Shown: in pieces, positions 45,480 through 53,365 of the stretch
How the letters are laid out: each line of letters starts with the position of its first letter
Position numbering within the stretch: position 1 is the stretch's first letter
Source: an uncultured Erysipelotrichaceae bacterium
GTDB lineage: Bacteria > Bacillota_I > Bacilli_A > RF39 > UBA660
Direction: 5' to 3'
Assembly: GCA_902795975.1 (NCBI GenBank)
Contig: CADBNE010000022.1
Location: forward strand, 1 to 63,732
DNA length: 63,732 nt
The notes under the pieces: model-generated
Seen by the model: only the letters and a program-made list of their open reading frames with translations
The model's database searches: none
What the model was told of the DNA's origin: nothing
Position numbers and translations under genes: made by a program

Positions 45480-47604
45480 AATTTGTTGTATTATCATTTG
45501 AATTACTTGAATTACTAGTTGCATTACTTGTTTGATTACTAGTAGGTTCAGGTTTTGTTTCATTTGAATTACTTGTTTGATTGCTTGCTTGATTACTAGT
45601 AGGTTCAGGTTCTGTAATATTGTTAGAATTTGAATTACTATTTTTATTATTATTATCATTATTATTGTTATCTGTATTATTATCTACAATTGGTTCTGGC
45701 GTAGGAGTAGGGGTATTGTTAGCAACTGAATCTACAACTGTGATTGTAATTGCTTTAGAACCTAACATATCAATATCTGTTTTTTCTGGAACATCTTGTC
45801 CAATTATTTGTCCTACTTTTTGTCCTTGAGATCCTTCTACATATTTAATACTTAAGCTTACTCCATTTTCATTAGCCCAAGATTGAGCATAACTTACATT
45901 AGAACCAATAAAGTTTTTAACTTTTTTAATATCTGCGTTGCCACCAACATTTTTACCAATTACTTTTTCTACATATTCATTTTTTATAGAAAAGCTAAAT
46001 GATTTAACAATATTTACATCTTTTTTACCAAGATTTTCTTCCATAGCATCAATAACTGCTTTTTTAGATAAATCATATGCTACATAATTATATAGTATTA
46101 ATTTTGTACCAGAATTATGTTTATAACTATAATCATATATCATAGCACTTGCACCAGAAAGATATAATTTTTGCATTTGTATTCCTTCATTTGGATCTGC
46201 AGACTTTTTCATACTATCTTTTGCTAAATTATATAATGATAAAATACTATTTGTTGGTATATCAGTTTCAATATTTTTACTAATTGTATTTAAAATACTT
46301 TCTACTTTTGAATAACTATCTATATCTTTTAATTTTGACATAAGTGCTTTAATAATTACTTGTTGGTTTTGTCCTCTTGTAAAGTCATTCCAATATCCTG
46401 CATTTTGTGTATATTCATTTCCACAATAGTTATACATATATCGAGTTACTTTACGATGTCTTGCGAATGCTAATGCTTCTTCACCATTTAATTTTTGTTT
46501 ACCAGCTTTTACAAATATTGTACTTTTACCAAATTTACGTTTACTATTTTGTTCGCAGAAACTATATGGAACATCAACTTCAACTCCACCAACTGCATTT
46601 ACTAATTCAACTACACCATTAAAGTTAATTTTGATATGATAATCTATATCAATTCCAAAATAATTTTCTAATGAGTTAATTATACAAGATTCACCACGCC
46701 ATCCTGCATTAGTTATTTTATTTTTTCTATTGTTCATACATGCTATAGGCATATAAGTATCACGTGGAATACTTAATATAGTAGCATTAGTTGTTTTTGG
46801 ATTAAATGTTACTAGTAATAATGCATCTCCATTAAATCCAGCTGAGAAACCATCATTTACTGTATCAATCCCCATTATTAATATTGTGAATGGTTCATCT
46901 AAACTTTTTACAGCTTTCTTAGATGTCATTTCTTTTTCTTTTTTCTCTTCTTTAGAATAAATTATTTTTGTTTCTTTTCCAATTTCTTCAAATCCTTCAG
47001 CACTTGATAACATTGATTCATAGTGTGTAGGTACTATAGCAAAATCTATTTTATTTTTTAATAAGTCATTCATCATTTCAAAATAACTATCATATCTAAC
47101 TGTATTATTTAATCTATTTTCTTGTAATATTTTAGTTCCTATTGTATAACCTTCATAATCATCTTTATCACTTATTATACCAATTTTACTGTTTTTAATA
47201 TCTTTTATACCATCGGCACTTAAATTTTTTCTAGTAATTATACTTGCTGAATAGTTATCATAGTTATTAGAACTTATTGTAGATATTTTCTTGTATATAT
47301 TACTTACTTTATTTCCTACAAGTGTAACTCCACTACAATATATTAAAGATATTATAGATAGTATTATAAATAGTGTTGGTTTAGGAAATTTTTTAAATTT
47401 ATTAAGTAATGTAAATAGTAGTATAGAAAATACTCCTAATGTTATACATCCTAATATTCTTATTAGTGTTTCTATACTTTTGTAAAGTGCTACTGCATGT
47501 GAAAAGTATATAATACTAAATACGAAGAAAATTGCAAAAAATATAGTTACAAATTTTCTAAACATTGATTTTTTATTCTTTTTCTTTATTTTCTTTTTTT
47601 TCAT
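45478..47604 (-). CDS. LytR-CpsA-Psr family ligase with extra binding-protein-like and PASTA-like domains
   Basis: A 708-residue protein. The basic N-terminus (KKKKIKKKNKK) precedes three hydrophobic segments (about 16-100). A region at about 115-225 resembles a solute-binding-protein fold (SKIGIISDKDDYEGYTIGTK...NKIDFAIVPTHY). The LCP catalytic domain is at about 236-400, with DALLLVTFNPKT, SIPRDTYM, NFNGVVELVNAVGGVEVDVP and EALAFARHR. A PASTA-like domain (about 556-625) follows, then an Asn/Ser/Thr/Pro-rich tail to 708. LCP enzymes attach glycopolymers to peptidoglycan outside the cell. The tail includes a 23-base direct repeat (45532-45554 and 45589-45611) coding EPTSNQ. GAGGTGA precedes the start. 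Family certain, polymer unknown. Confidence 0.93.
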   Translation of the reverse strand: MKKKKIKKKNKKSMFRKFVTIFFAIFFVFSIIYFSHAVALYKSIETLIRILGCITLGVFSILLFTLLNKFKKFPKPTLFIILSIISLIYCSGVTLVGNKVSNIYKKISTISSNNYDNYSASIITRKNLSADGIKDIKNSKIGIISDKDDYEGYTIGTKILQENRLNNTVRYDSYFEMMNDLLKNKIDFAIVPTHYESMLSSAEGFEEIGKETKIIYSKEEKKEKEMTSKKAVKSLDEPFTILIMGIDTVNDGFSAGFNGDALLLVTFNPKTTNATILSIPRDTYMPIACMNNRKNKITNAGWRGESCIINSLENYFGIDIDYHIKINFNGVVELVNAVGGVEVDVPYSFCEQNSKRKFGKSTIFVKAGKQKLNGEEALAFARHRKVTRYMYNYCGNEYTQNAGYWNDFTRGQNQQVIIKALMSKLKDIDSYSKVESILNTISKNIETDIPTNSILSLYNLAKDSMKKSADPNEGIQMQKLYLSGASAMIYDYSYKHNSGTKLILYNYVAYDLSKKAVIDAMEENLGKKDVNIVKSFSFSIKNEYVEKVIGKNVGGNADIKKVKNFIGSNVSYAQSWANENGVSLSIKYVEGSQGQKVGQIIGQDVPEKTDIDMLGSKAITITVVDSVANNTPTPTPEPIVDNNTDNNNNDNNNKNSNSNSNNITEPEPTSNQASNQTSNSNETKPEPTSNQTSNATSNSSNSNDNTTN

Positions 47605-47712
47605 ACTTCACCTCAATATAAAATATTTAATATATCTTTTTATGCATCTATATATTATTATACAATAAATAATTAAATATGGCTAACAATATAGTGTAAA
47701 GTTATAATTTAA

Positions 47713-47742
47713 TTGTATAGTTAGTGTTATATATGTTAAAAT
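47713..47742 (+). promoter_or_regulatory. Candidate promoter of the small membrane-protein pair
   Basis: TTGTAT (47713-47718), an 18-base spacer and TAAAAT (47737-47742) with TGt before it. The GGAGG site and ATG of the 44-residue gene follow. On the opposite strand a TATAAT (complement of 47657-47662) probably serves the divergent LCP gene. Confidence 0.5.
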
Positions 47743-47761
47743 TATAATAGGAGGTAGTACT

Positions 47762-47896
47762 ATGAAAAGTTATATGTATATGCTAGCAATACCATTTGCT
47801 TTGATTGTAATGGCAATACTTGCTATGAGTTTCACTAGTGTTAATAGCAAGAAATCAGTAGTAGAAAACAAAGCAGTTACTCAAGTTAATCATTAG
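47762..47896 (+). CDS. 44-residue single-pass membrane protein
   Basis: A short frame beginning MKSYMYMLAIPFALIVMAIL, with one hydrophobic segment (about 5-26) and a polar tail ending VTQVNH. AGGAGG lies 7 bases before the ATG, and the stop codon is merged with the AGGAGG of the next gene 9 bases later. This strongly supports a real, co-translated small gene. It could be a small membrane regulator or a signal-peptide-like leader. Family not recognised. Confidence 0.7.
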   Translation: MKSYMYMLAIPFALIVMAILAMSFTSVNSKKSVVENKAVTQVNH

Positions 47897-47905
47897 GAGG
47901 TAAGT

Positions 47906-48175
47906 ATGAATAATAATTATTATAATCAAGGTTATCCAAGTATTTCACCACAATATAAACCTATATCTGCTTGGGGATATATAGGTTATCAAATACTATA
48001 TTCTATACCAATAATAGGATTTATTTTTTTAATAGTTAATGCATTAGGTGCTAGTAATGTAAATGTAAAAAATTTTGCTAGATCATATTTTTGTATAATT
48101 ATGTTAGTAATAATAGTATTTGCTATACTAGGATTAGTCGGTGGAGTAACTTTTTCAGGATTTAGTTCAAATTAA
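47906..48175 (+). CDS. Small two-segment membrane protein, 89 residues
   Basis: A Tyr/Asn/Gln-rich N-terminus (MNNNYYNQGYPSISPQYKPI) precedes two hydrophobic segments (about 28-48 and 62-83) joined by a polar NVNVKNFARSY loop. Similar small proteins with 'GYIGYQILYSIPIIGFI' and 'NFARSY' occur in Firmicutes genomes as uncharacterised membrane proteins. It forms a two-gene unit with the 44-residue protein and ends at a bidirectional terminator. Confidence 0.8.
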   Translation: MNNNYYNQGYPSISPQYKPISAWGYIGYQILYSIPIIGFIFLIVNALGASNVNVKNFARSYFCIIMLVIIVFAILGLVGGVTFSGFSSN

Positions 48176-48200
48176 AAACAACTTTTAAAGTTGTTTTTTT
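48174..48200. terminator. Bidirectional terminator
   Basis: AAAAACAACTT pairs with AAGTTGTTTTT around a 3-base loop, with T-runs both ways. It serves the small membrane-protein unit and the opposing GreA-like gene. Confidence 0.85.
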
Positions 48201-48667
48201 ATATCTAATATTTCGATTTTTATTATTTTATCATTTACTTTATATTCTAATTTATCATTTATTTTTCTATTATATATAGTTTTACCTAAAGGACTATTTA
48301 ATGTTGTTTCATTATTATTAGGTATATATTTACCAGTAAGTTTTATATTATCAATATCATAATCATTATCATCATATATAAATTTAATTGTTATAACATC
48401 ATTAATGTGTATAACTTTATCAACATTTTTCTCATCAATAATTCTTAGTTTAGTTTTATCTTTTTTCATTTGATTTAATTGATATTGTAATTGCCTTGAA
48501 TTTTCAACAATTGCTTCAAATGAAAAATTATCATGCCAACCATTTCCTGGATCATTATCACAAGCTTCAGTTCCATCATTACTAATATCTTGTATTTTAT
48601 TTTCTAAAGAATTAAATATTTCTATAAATTGATTATATCCATCATGATCTACTAATATACTATCCAT
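48185..48667 (-). CDS. GreA/GreB-family transcription elongation factor-like protein
   Basis: A 160-residue protein. The N-terminal part is helical (DGYNQFIEIFNSLENKIQDI and FSFEAIVENSRQLQYQLNQM), corresponding to the coiled-coil finger. The C-terminal half is the FKBP-like Gre domain, ending LNSPLGKTIYNRKINDKLEY and KIIKIEILDI. Gre factors insert the coiled coil into RNA polymerase and trigger transcript cleavage during backtracking. The tip has an Asp/Asn-rich loop rather than the usual GDLSENAEY, so the cleavage function may be altered. I use the start at 48667 (AAGGAGTG upstream), not the longer frame that begins with a hydrophobic stretch. Confidence 0.82.
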   Translation of the reverse strand: MDSILVDHDGYNQFIEIFNSLENKIQDISNDGTEACDNDPGNGWHDNFSFEAIVENSRQLQYQLNQMKKDKTKLRIIDEKNVDKVIHINDVITIKFIYDDNDYDIDNIKLTGKYIPNNNETTLNSPLGKTIYNRKINDKLEYKVNDKIIKIEILDIKKQL

Positions 48668-48708
48668 TATTTCACTCCTTACTATAAATAATACTGAGCA
48701 AAATAAAA

Positions 48709-48763
48709 GACACGAAAAAAATAGTGTTCGTGTCAATTCGTATTAATAATAGCATTAATTATA
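48709..48763 (-). promoter_or_regulatory. Promoter -10 and leader hairpin of the GreA-like gene
   Basis: On the minus strand TATAAT (48758-48763) is followed by an 8-bp hairpin (GACACGAA / TTCGTGTC, 48709-48734) and then CTTTTATTTT, before the gene start at 48667. The hairpin plus T-rich run looks like a weak attenuator or a 5' stabilising element. Confidence 0.45.
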
Positions 48764-48885
48764 AAAATATGCAATATATATTTATTTTTTTGTTAAAGTT
48801 TTATCATTATTATTTTTCATGTCAAAAAAAAATATAGATTATATACAAAAATATTTAAAAATGATATATTATTTATGTGATGATT

Positions 48886-51009
48886 ATGGAAAAAATTTAT
48901 TCAAAAGTTTATAAGCTTTTATTATTGTTTTTATTTATAATATTTATAATTTTAACATGTAATTCAATATTTATAGAAAAGTTAGGTAATGGACAACAGA
49001 TAAAGCCTTTATTTGTATTGTTATTATCTATTACTTATTTAGTATTTTTATTTAAATTAAATAAATTTATATTAAGTAAACAAAAGAATGAAGGAAATTT
49101 AATAGCAGTTTTTTTATCTATAATAGGATTTTGTTTATTATTTTTATTTTCATATTATTTTTGTGTATTACCTAATAGAGATTTAAATACAATAATAATA
49201 GATGCTAAAAGCTTAGTTGATACAAATAGTGTAGTTAATACTGATTATTATAGTATTTATTCTAATCAGGTTGGTATACTATTTACTCTTAAATATGTAT
49301 TTAAGTTAGCTGATTTATTACACATAGATAGAAATATTTTTACTTGTTTAATTTCTTCATTGTCTATAAGTATATCTATATTTTTTGCATATTTATGTAT
49401 TAAAAAAGTAAGTAATAAATCTTTAGCGTTAACATTACTTATTTATTTAATATTTAATCCATTATTTTATTTATTAGTTTCATTTTATTATAGTGATATA
49501 TTTATAATGCCTATAATGAGTATTGTAGTATATATATTATTATGTATTAAAGATAGTAAGTTAAATTTAAAAAATATTATTTTGCTTATACTAGTAGGAT
49601 TATTATGTTATATAGGTTATAAGATTAGGGCAGTAATAATATTTATTTTATTGGCATTCATTATTATAATGATTTTTAAATGGAAAATTAAAGATTTACT
49701 AAAATATTCTATTTTTATTTTTTTAGGTATTGTAATAGGGTATGGCATATTTGGTTTATTAGAAAAAGATAATAATATTAAATATGATAATAATATAAAA
49801 TTTCCAGCTACTCATTGGATAATGATGGGATTAAATTATGAACATCATGGACGTTATAATAGTAAAGATTATGAAGCAACTAATTTAAAATATGGTTATA
49901 ATAATAAAAAAGAGTATAATAAAAAAGAAATATTACATAGATTAAAAGATAATGGATTTTTAGGGAATTTAAGTTTACAAAGTGAAAAATTAAAAATAAA
50001 TTGGGCATATGGTGATGGAGCATATTCATCATATTATTATTCGACTACTAAGTATATTAGTTTATATGATTATATAAATGGTAATAGTAAAATATATTTA
50101 GGATATCTTTTACAACTAAATAGAGTAGTATTATTTATTATGATAAGTATAAGTTTAATAATTGAAATAAATAAAAAGAAAAAAGAATATAATTTTATAA
50201 TATTATTTATTTTTATTTCTTTATTATTTTATTCATTATGGGAAGTATATTTACGATATTCATTTTGTTTCTTACCATTATTAACCTTATTAGGAAGTTT
50301 AAATTTAAATAAATTATCTAATATAAATCTTAAAATAGATAATAAAGATATTTTTAAAGTAAAAAAATATTTATATATATTTATTGTTTTATTAACAATG
50401 TATAGTTTTATAGAAAGTTATAATAATTACTGTAGAGTTGAGAAAAATTATTTTACTACTGCAGCAAATAGTGACATGGTTGTATATGAAGGAACATCTG
50501 TTGGGGATGCAATGTATGATTTAAATAAAGATACTGAATATAAACAAACATTTAAAACTAATAGAAGTTTTAATTATATAAAAATTAAGTATAATTCAAA
50601 TGAGTCATTAAATGGAAAAATATATTTAAGTTTATATGATGAAAATAATAAAATTGTAAAAAAATTTGCTAAAAACATGAATAATATAAAAAATAAGGAA
50701 TACTTAGTATATACTTTTGATAAACCTATAAATACTCATAATAAAACATATACATTTGTTATAACTACAGATATAGAAGATTCAAATGTTAAATTAATGG
50801 CGTTAAAATCTTTATATTATGATTATTTTCCTATGGGAGAATTATATTTAAATAATAAAAAATTAAATAGTGATTTACAAGTAAATATAGGAAGAGAAGT
50901 AAATGCTCCATTATTAAATAAAAAAGTATATTTGTTATGTGCATTCTTTATAATGTGTATACAATTAATTGTATTTGATTTAATAAGAATAAAAAAACGA
51001 ACTAATTAA
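48886..51009 (+). CDS. GT-C/GT39-like membrane glycosyltransferase
   Basis: A 707-residue polytopic protein with about twelve hydrophobic segments, a short outer loop after the second or third segment with PNRDLNTII, and a soluble C-terminal region (about 540-680: DTEYKQTFKTNRSFNYIKIK, beta-rich) followed by a last membrane segment. This plan matches the GT39/PMT-like family, which moves sugars from polyprenyl-phosphate donors outside the membrane. The start is uncertain: GTG at 48877, ATG at 48880 and ATG at 48886 are all in frame. I prefer 48886 because GTGATG then sits at ribosome-site distance. Acceptor unknown; decoration of surface proteins such as the giant protein is conceivable (inference). 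Confidence 0.75.
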   Translation: MEKIYSKVYKLLLLFLFIIFIILTCNSIFIEKLGNGQQIKPLFVLLLSITYLVFLFKLNKFILSKQKNEGNLIAVFLSIIGFCLLFLFSYYFCVLPNRDLNTIIIDAKSLVDTNSVVNTDYYSIYSNQVGILFTLKYVFKLADLLHIDRNIFTCLISSLSISISIFFAYLCIKKVSNKSLALTLLIYLIFNPLFYLLVSFYYSDIFIMPIMSIVVYILLCIKDSKLNLKNIILLILVGLLCYIGYKIRAVIIFILLAFIIIMIFKWKIKDLLKYSIFIFLGIVIGYGIFGLLEKDNNIKYDNNIKFPATHWIMMGLNYEHHGRYNSKDYEATNLKYGYNNKKEYNKKEILHRLKDNGFLGNLSLQSEKLKINWAYGDGAYSSYYYSTTKYISLYDYINGNSKIYLGYLLQLNRVVLFIMISISLIIEINKKKKEYNFIILFIFISLLFYSLWEVYLRYSFCFLPLLTLLGSLNLNKLSNINLKIDNKDIFKVKKYLYIFIVLLTMYSFIESYNNYCRVEKNYFTTAANSDMVVYEGTSVGDAMYDLNKDTEYKQTFKTNRSFNYIKIKYNSNESLNGKIYLSLYDENNKIVKKFAKNMNNIKNKEYLVYTFDKPINTHNKTYTFVITTDIEDSNVKLMALKSLYYDYFPMGELYLNNKKLNSDLQVNIGREVNAPLLNKKVYLLCAFFIMCIQLIVFDLIRIKKRTN

Positions 51010-51020
51010 TAGTTCGTTTT
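50994..51020. terminator. Bidirectional terminator, glycosyltransferase gene and tRNA-Cys
   Basis: An 11-bp stem (AAAACGAACTA / TAGTTCGTTTT). On the minus strand it is followed by a seven-T run just after tRNA-Cys, so it ends both convergent units. Confidence 0.85.
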
Positions 51021-51030
51021 ATTTATTAAT

Positions 51031-51104
51031 TGGAGGGCCCAGTCGGATTTGAACCAACGATCAGGGAGTTGCAGTCCCATGCCTTACCACTTGGCTATGG
51101 ACCC
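51031..51104 (-). tRNA. tRNA-Cys (anticodon GCA)
   Basis: On the minus strand: acceptor GGGTCCA / TGGGCCC (one G-U pair), TCCA end encoded, D arm with AGCCAAGTGGTAAGGC, anticodon stem GGGA / TCCC with loop CTGCAAC (anticodon GCA), T arm GTTGG / CCGAC. 74 nt including CCA. Confidence 0.96.
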
Positions 51105-51123
51105 AAATCAATAATACATATCC

Positions 51124-51152
51124 ATTTTAATATAAAATAAATCTCTTGTCAA
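51124..51152 (-). promoter_or_regulatory. Promoter of tRNA-Cys
   Basis: On the minus strand TTGACA (51147-51152), an exact 17-base spacer and TAAAAT (51124-51129). The -10 is about 20 bases upstream of the mature tRNA 5' end. Confidence 0.85.
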
Positions 51153-51192
51153 CTAATATTTTTGTTTGTTATAATAAAATAGGTGTATAGAT

Positions 51193-51675
51193 ATGGATAA
51201 AATAGAAATAGTAAATGTAAAAGTAGATGATATAAATGATTTATTTAATAAGTTTGATGATGAAGATATTTCTGATGAATTAGCTTGCTATATTGAAAAT
51301 AGATGTAGTAGAACAATGAAAAATAAGATGTTAATAAAAGTATATACTGAAGAAGAATTAAATGATGAAATAAAAGATAAAATTGTTACTGCTATTAGAA
51401 GTCATTATGGTATTGAAAATAAATTTTTAGCTATTGAAATACAAAAATTACATAGAGTAAATATATATTATTTTATAGCAGGTGTACTTACTATATTTGT
51501 TGCTAATATATTACCAATTGGTAAGTTTATACCTGATATAATAGATGTATTAGGTGGATTTATTATTTATGAAAGTGCATTTAATTTATTATTTACAGAT
51601 AATGAATTAGATTTAAAAAGTTATAGAGCTACTAAAATAGAAAAATCTAGAATAGAATTTGAATATAATAAATAA
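51193..51675 (+). CDS. Membrane protein of 160 residues, unknown
   Basis: A soluble N-terminal part of about 90 residues (acidic, containing DLFNKFDDEDISDELACYIENR and a helix KDKIVTAIRSHYGI) is followed by two closely spaced hydrophobic segments (about 94-112 and 116-137) and a charged tail. No catalytic motif is seen. It is probably a cytoplasm-facing protein anchored by a hairpin. The next gene starts 12 bases later, so the two form a unit. Family not recognised. Confidence 0.8.
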   Translation: MDKIEIVNVKVDDINDLFNKFDDEDISDELACYIENRCSRTMKNKMLIKVYTEEELNDEIKDKIVTAIRSHYGIENKFLAIEIQKLHRVNIYYFIAGVLTIFVANILPIGKFIPDIIDVLGGFIIYESAFNLLFTDNELDLKSYRATKIEKSRIEFEYNK

Positions 51676-51687
51676 TATGGAGGGTAT

Positions 51688-53355
51688 ATGATTCAACAAG
51701 AGAAAATAGATGAAATAAACAAAATAGTTACTAATGGAGAAGAATTAACTACTAAAAGATTAAAAGAAATAGGTTTAGATTCTAAAAAGATAAAACAGTA
51801 TGTAGATGCTGGAATAATAACAAGAGTTTCTAGAGGATTTTATCAAATAGAAGATATAAACTGTATATATAAAGAATTATATGATTCTATAATGACAAAT
51901 GAATTGTCAAAGGTTTTTGAATTATGTGAAAAAATATATAATAAAGATAATTCTTCTTTAAATAAAGTTATATTATATTTAGTAAATGATATTTATACTA
52001 CAAGTAGATTTAAAGAAATTATTAAAAATCTAACATTTGATGATTACAAATATAAAAAACAAGACTTAAAAACCCAAGTATATAATGGAATTATAAGTAA
52101 TATGTTATCTAAAAAAGATAGAAAAGCATTATATATATTTAATATATATTTAATAGATAGAACAGTACAAGATAAAATAATATTTGAACTATTAAATAAG
52201 AGATGTAAAAAAGTTAAGAATCGTTCAAATAAAATATGTAAGCTTGTTGATGAAAAGAAATATGATGAAGTAATTGAAATATTAAATAGAGTAGAAGAGA
52301 GAACTGGTTTAAATACTTTAGAAGAATGCTTATTATATATTTGTAATCAATATAACGAAATTAAAAAAAGTAGTAAAGTTCCAGAAGTAATTGATAATGA
52401 CTCTAATCATATATTAGAAGTATTAAAATGTAATGACTTTAAAAAAGCTTATAATATGTGTTTAGCATTCAATAATGATAATTTCATTTTAAGAGAAGAT
52501 AGTTCACTATTTATGTTACTTGAAGATATAAACAAATTAATAGATAATATAAATAATAAAATAACAATTTCTGATGTAGTAAAAAATATAAATAATAATA
52601 GTAATGATTTATTTTCTATTACAAATATAATTGATAAATATTTAAAATATATTGGACACTCTAAATATTCATCAATAGTATTAGATGTTTTAAAATTGGA
52701 TTATTTAAATGAAGATACAAAGTATACATTATTAAGACAAATATGTAATGGTTTAGAAAATAATAATTATATATTTTATACAGAATATTATGTAAAACAA
52801 TTTTATAGAGCAATATCACATAAACAAATGGATAAAGCTACTACATATTTAGATATAATAAATAATGGTATTACTTTAGGATATGAATGTCCTATAATAA
52901 GTTTATTAGAAGATGTATTAAAATATACTAAAAAATATTATAATCATGAAGAAATAATTTTTGAAGATAATACTATATCTTATACTGAAGACAATATAGT
53001 AGAAGAAGTACCTGAAGATATATCTGTAGATAGTAATGAACCTTTTAACTATTATAATATTAATAATATAGATGAAATAGCTAATTTAGTTTCAAATGGT
53101 ACAAGTATTGTTGATGCTTGTGTTAAATGTAATTTAACTAAAGAACAAACTTGTTTAATATATTTATTGTATGCTAAAGAATATTATATGGATGGAGATT
53201 TTGAAATAGGAGATAGATTATTTAAGTGTGTTGAACAATCATCTGATAAAACAAATATAGTGATAAAAGAAATGCAAAAGATACAAAAAAATAAAAAATT
53301 TTATATGTATAGGGAAGATAATCAAAGAAGATTAATAAAAAATAGTAACAATTAG
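51688..53355 (+). CDS. Helical protein with AbiEi-like winged-helix N-terminus, 555 residues
   Basis: Residues 10-55 (GEELTTKRLKEIGLDSKKIK, then YVDAGIITRVSRGFYQI) match the N-terminal winged helix shared by AbiEi-type antitoxins ('ittkel...g...l..L...G.l.RV.rGvY'). The remaining 500 residues are helical, TPR-like and unrecognised, with a second HTH-like stretch near 470-500 (GTSIVDACVKCNLTKEQTCL). No AbiEii-type nucleotidyltransferase toxin gene lies next to it, so I do not call a toxin-antitoxin pair. GGAGGG precedes the ATG. It converges with the transglutaminase-like gene; their stop codons overlap by 4 bases. Confidence 0.75.
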   Translation: MIQQEKIDEINKIVTNGEELTTKRLKEIGLDSKKIKQYVDAGIITRVSRGFYQIEDINCIYKELYDSIMTNELSKVFELCEKIYNKDNSSLNKVILYLVNDIYTTSRFKEIIKNLTFDDYKYKKQDLKTQVYNGIISNMLSKKDRKALYIFNIYLIDRTVQDKIIFELLNKRCKKVKNRSNKICKLVDEKKYDEVIEILNRVEERTGLNTLEECLLYICNQYNEIKKSSKVPEVIDNDSNHILEVLKCNDFKKAYNMCLAFNNDNFILREDSSLFMLLEDINKLIDNINNKITISDVVKNINNNSNDLFSITNIIDKYLKYIGHSKYSSIVLDVLKLDYLNEDTKYTLLRQICNGLENNNYIFYTEYYVKQFYRAISHKQMDKATTYLDIINNGITLGYECPIISLLEDVLKYTKKYYNHEEIIFEDNTISYTEDNIVEEVPEDISVDSNEPFNYYNINNIDEIANLVSNGTSIVDACVKCNLTKEQTCLIYLLYAKEYYMDGDFEIGDRLFKCVEQSSDKTNIVIKEMQKIQKNKKFYMYREDNQRRLIKNSNN

Positions 53356-53365
53356 TTACTATTTT
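53339..53365. terminator. Bidirectional terminator embedded in two overlapping gene ends
   Basis: An 11-bp stem (AAAATAGTAAC / GTTACTATTTT) with an AATTA loop spans both stop codons of the convergent genes. Confidence 0.75.

Noticed and set aside
45490..45660. Short spaced repeats suggestive of a CRISPR array
   Set aside because: The repeats are in frame, encode EPTSNQ-type units of the LCP tail, and differ in length and spacing; no cas genes nearby.
45438..45829. Frames on both strands over the LCP tail
   Set aside because: Low-complexity readings of the Asn/Ser/Thr-rich tail of the LCP gene, with no ribosome sites.
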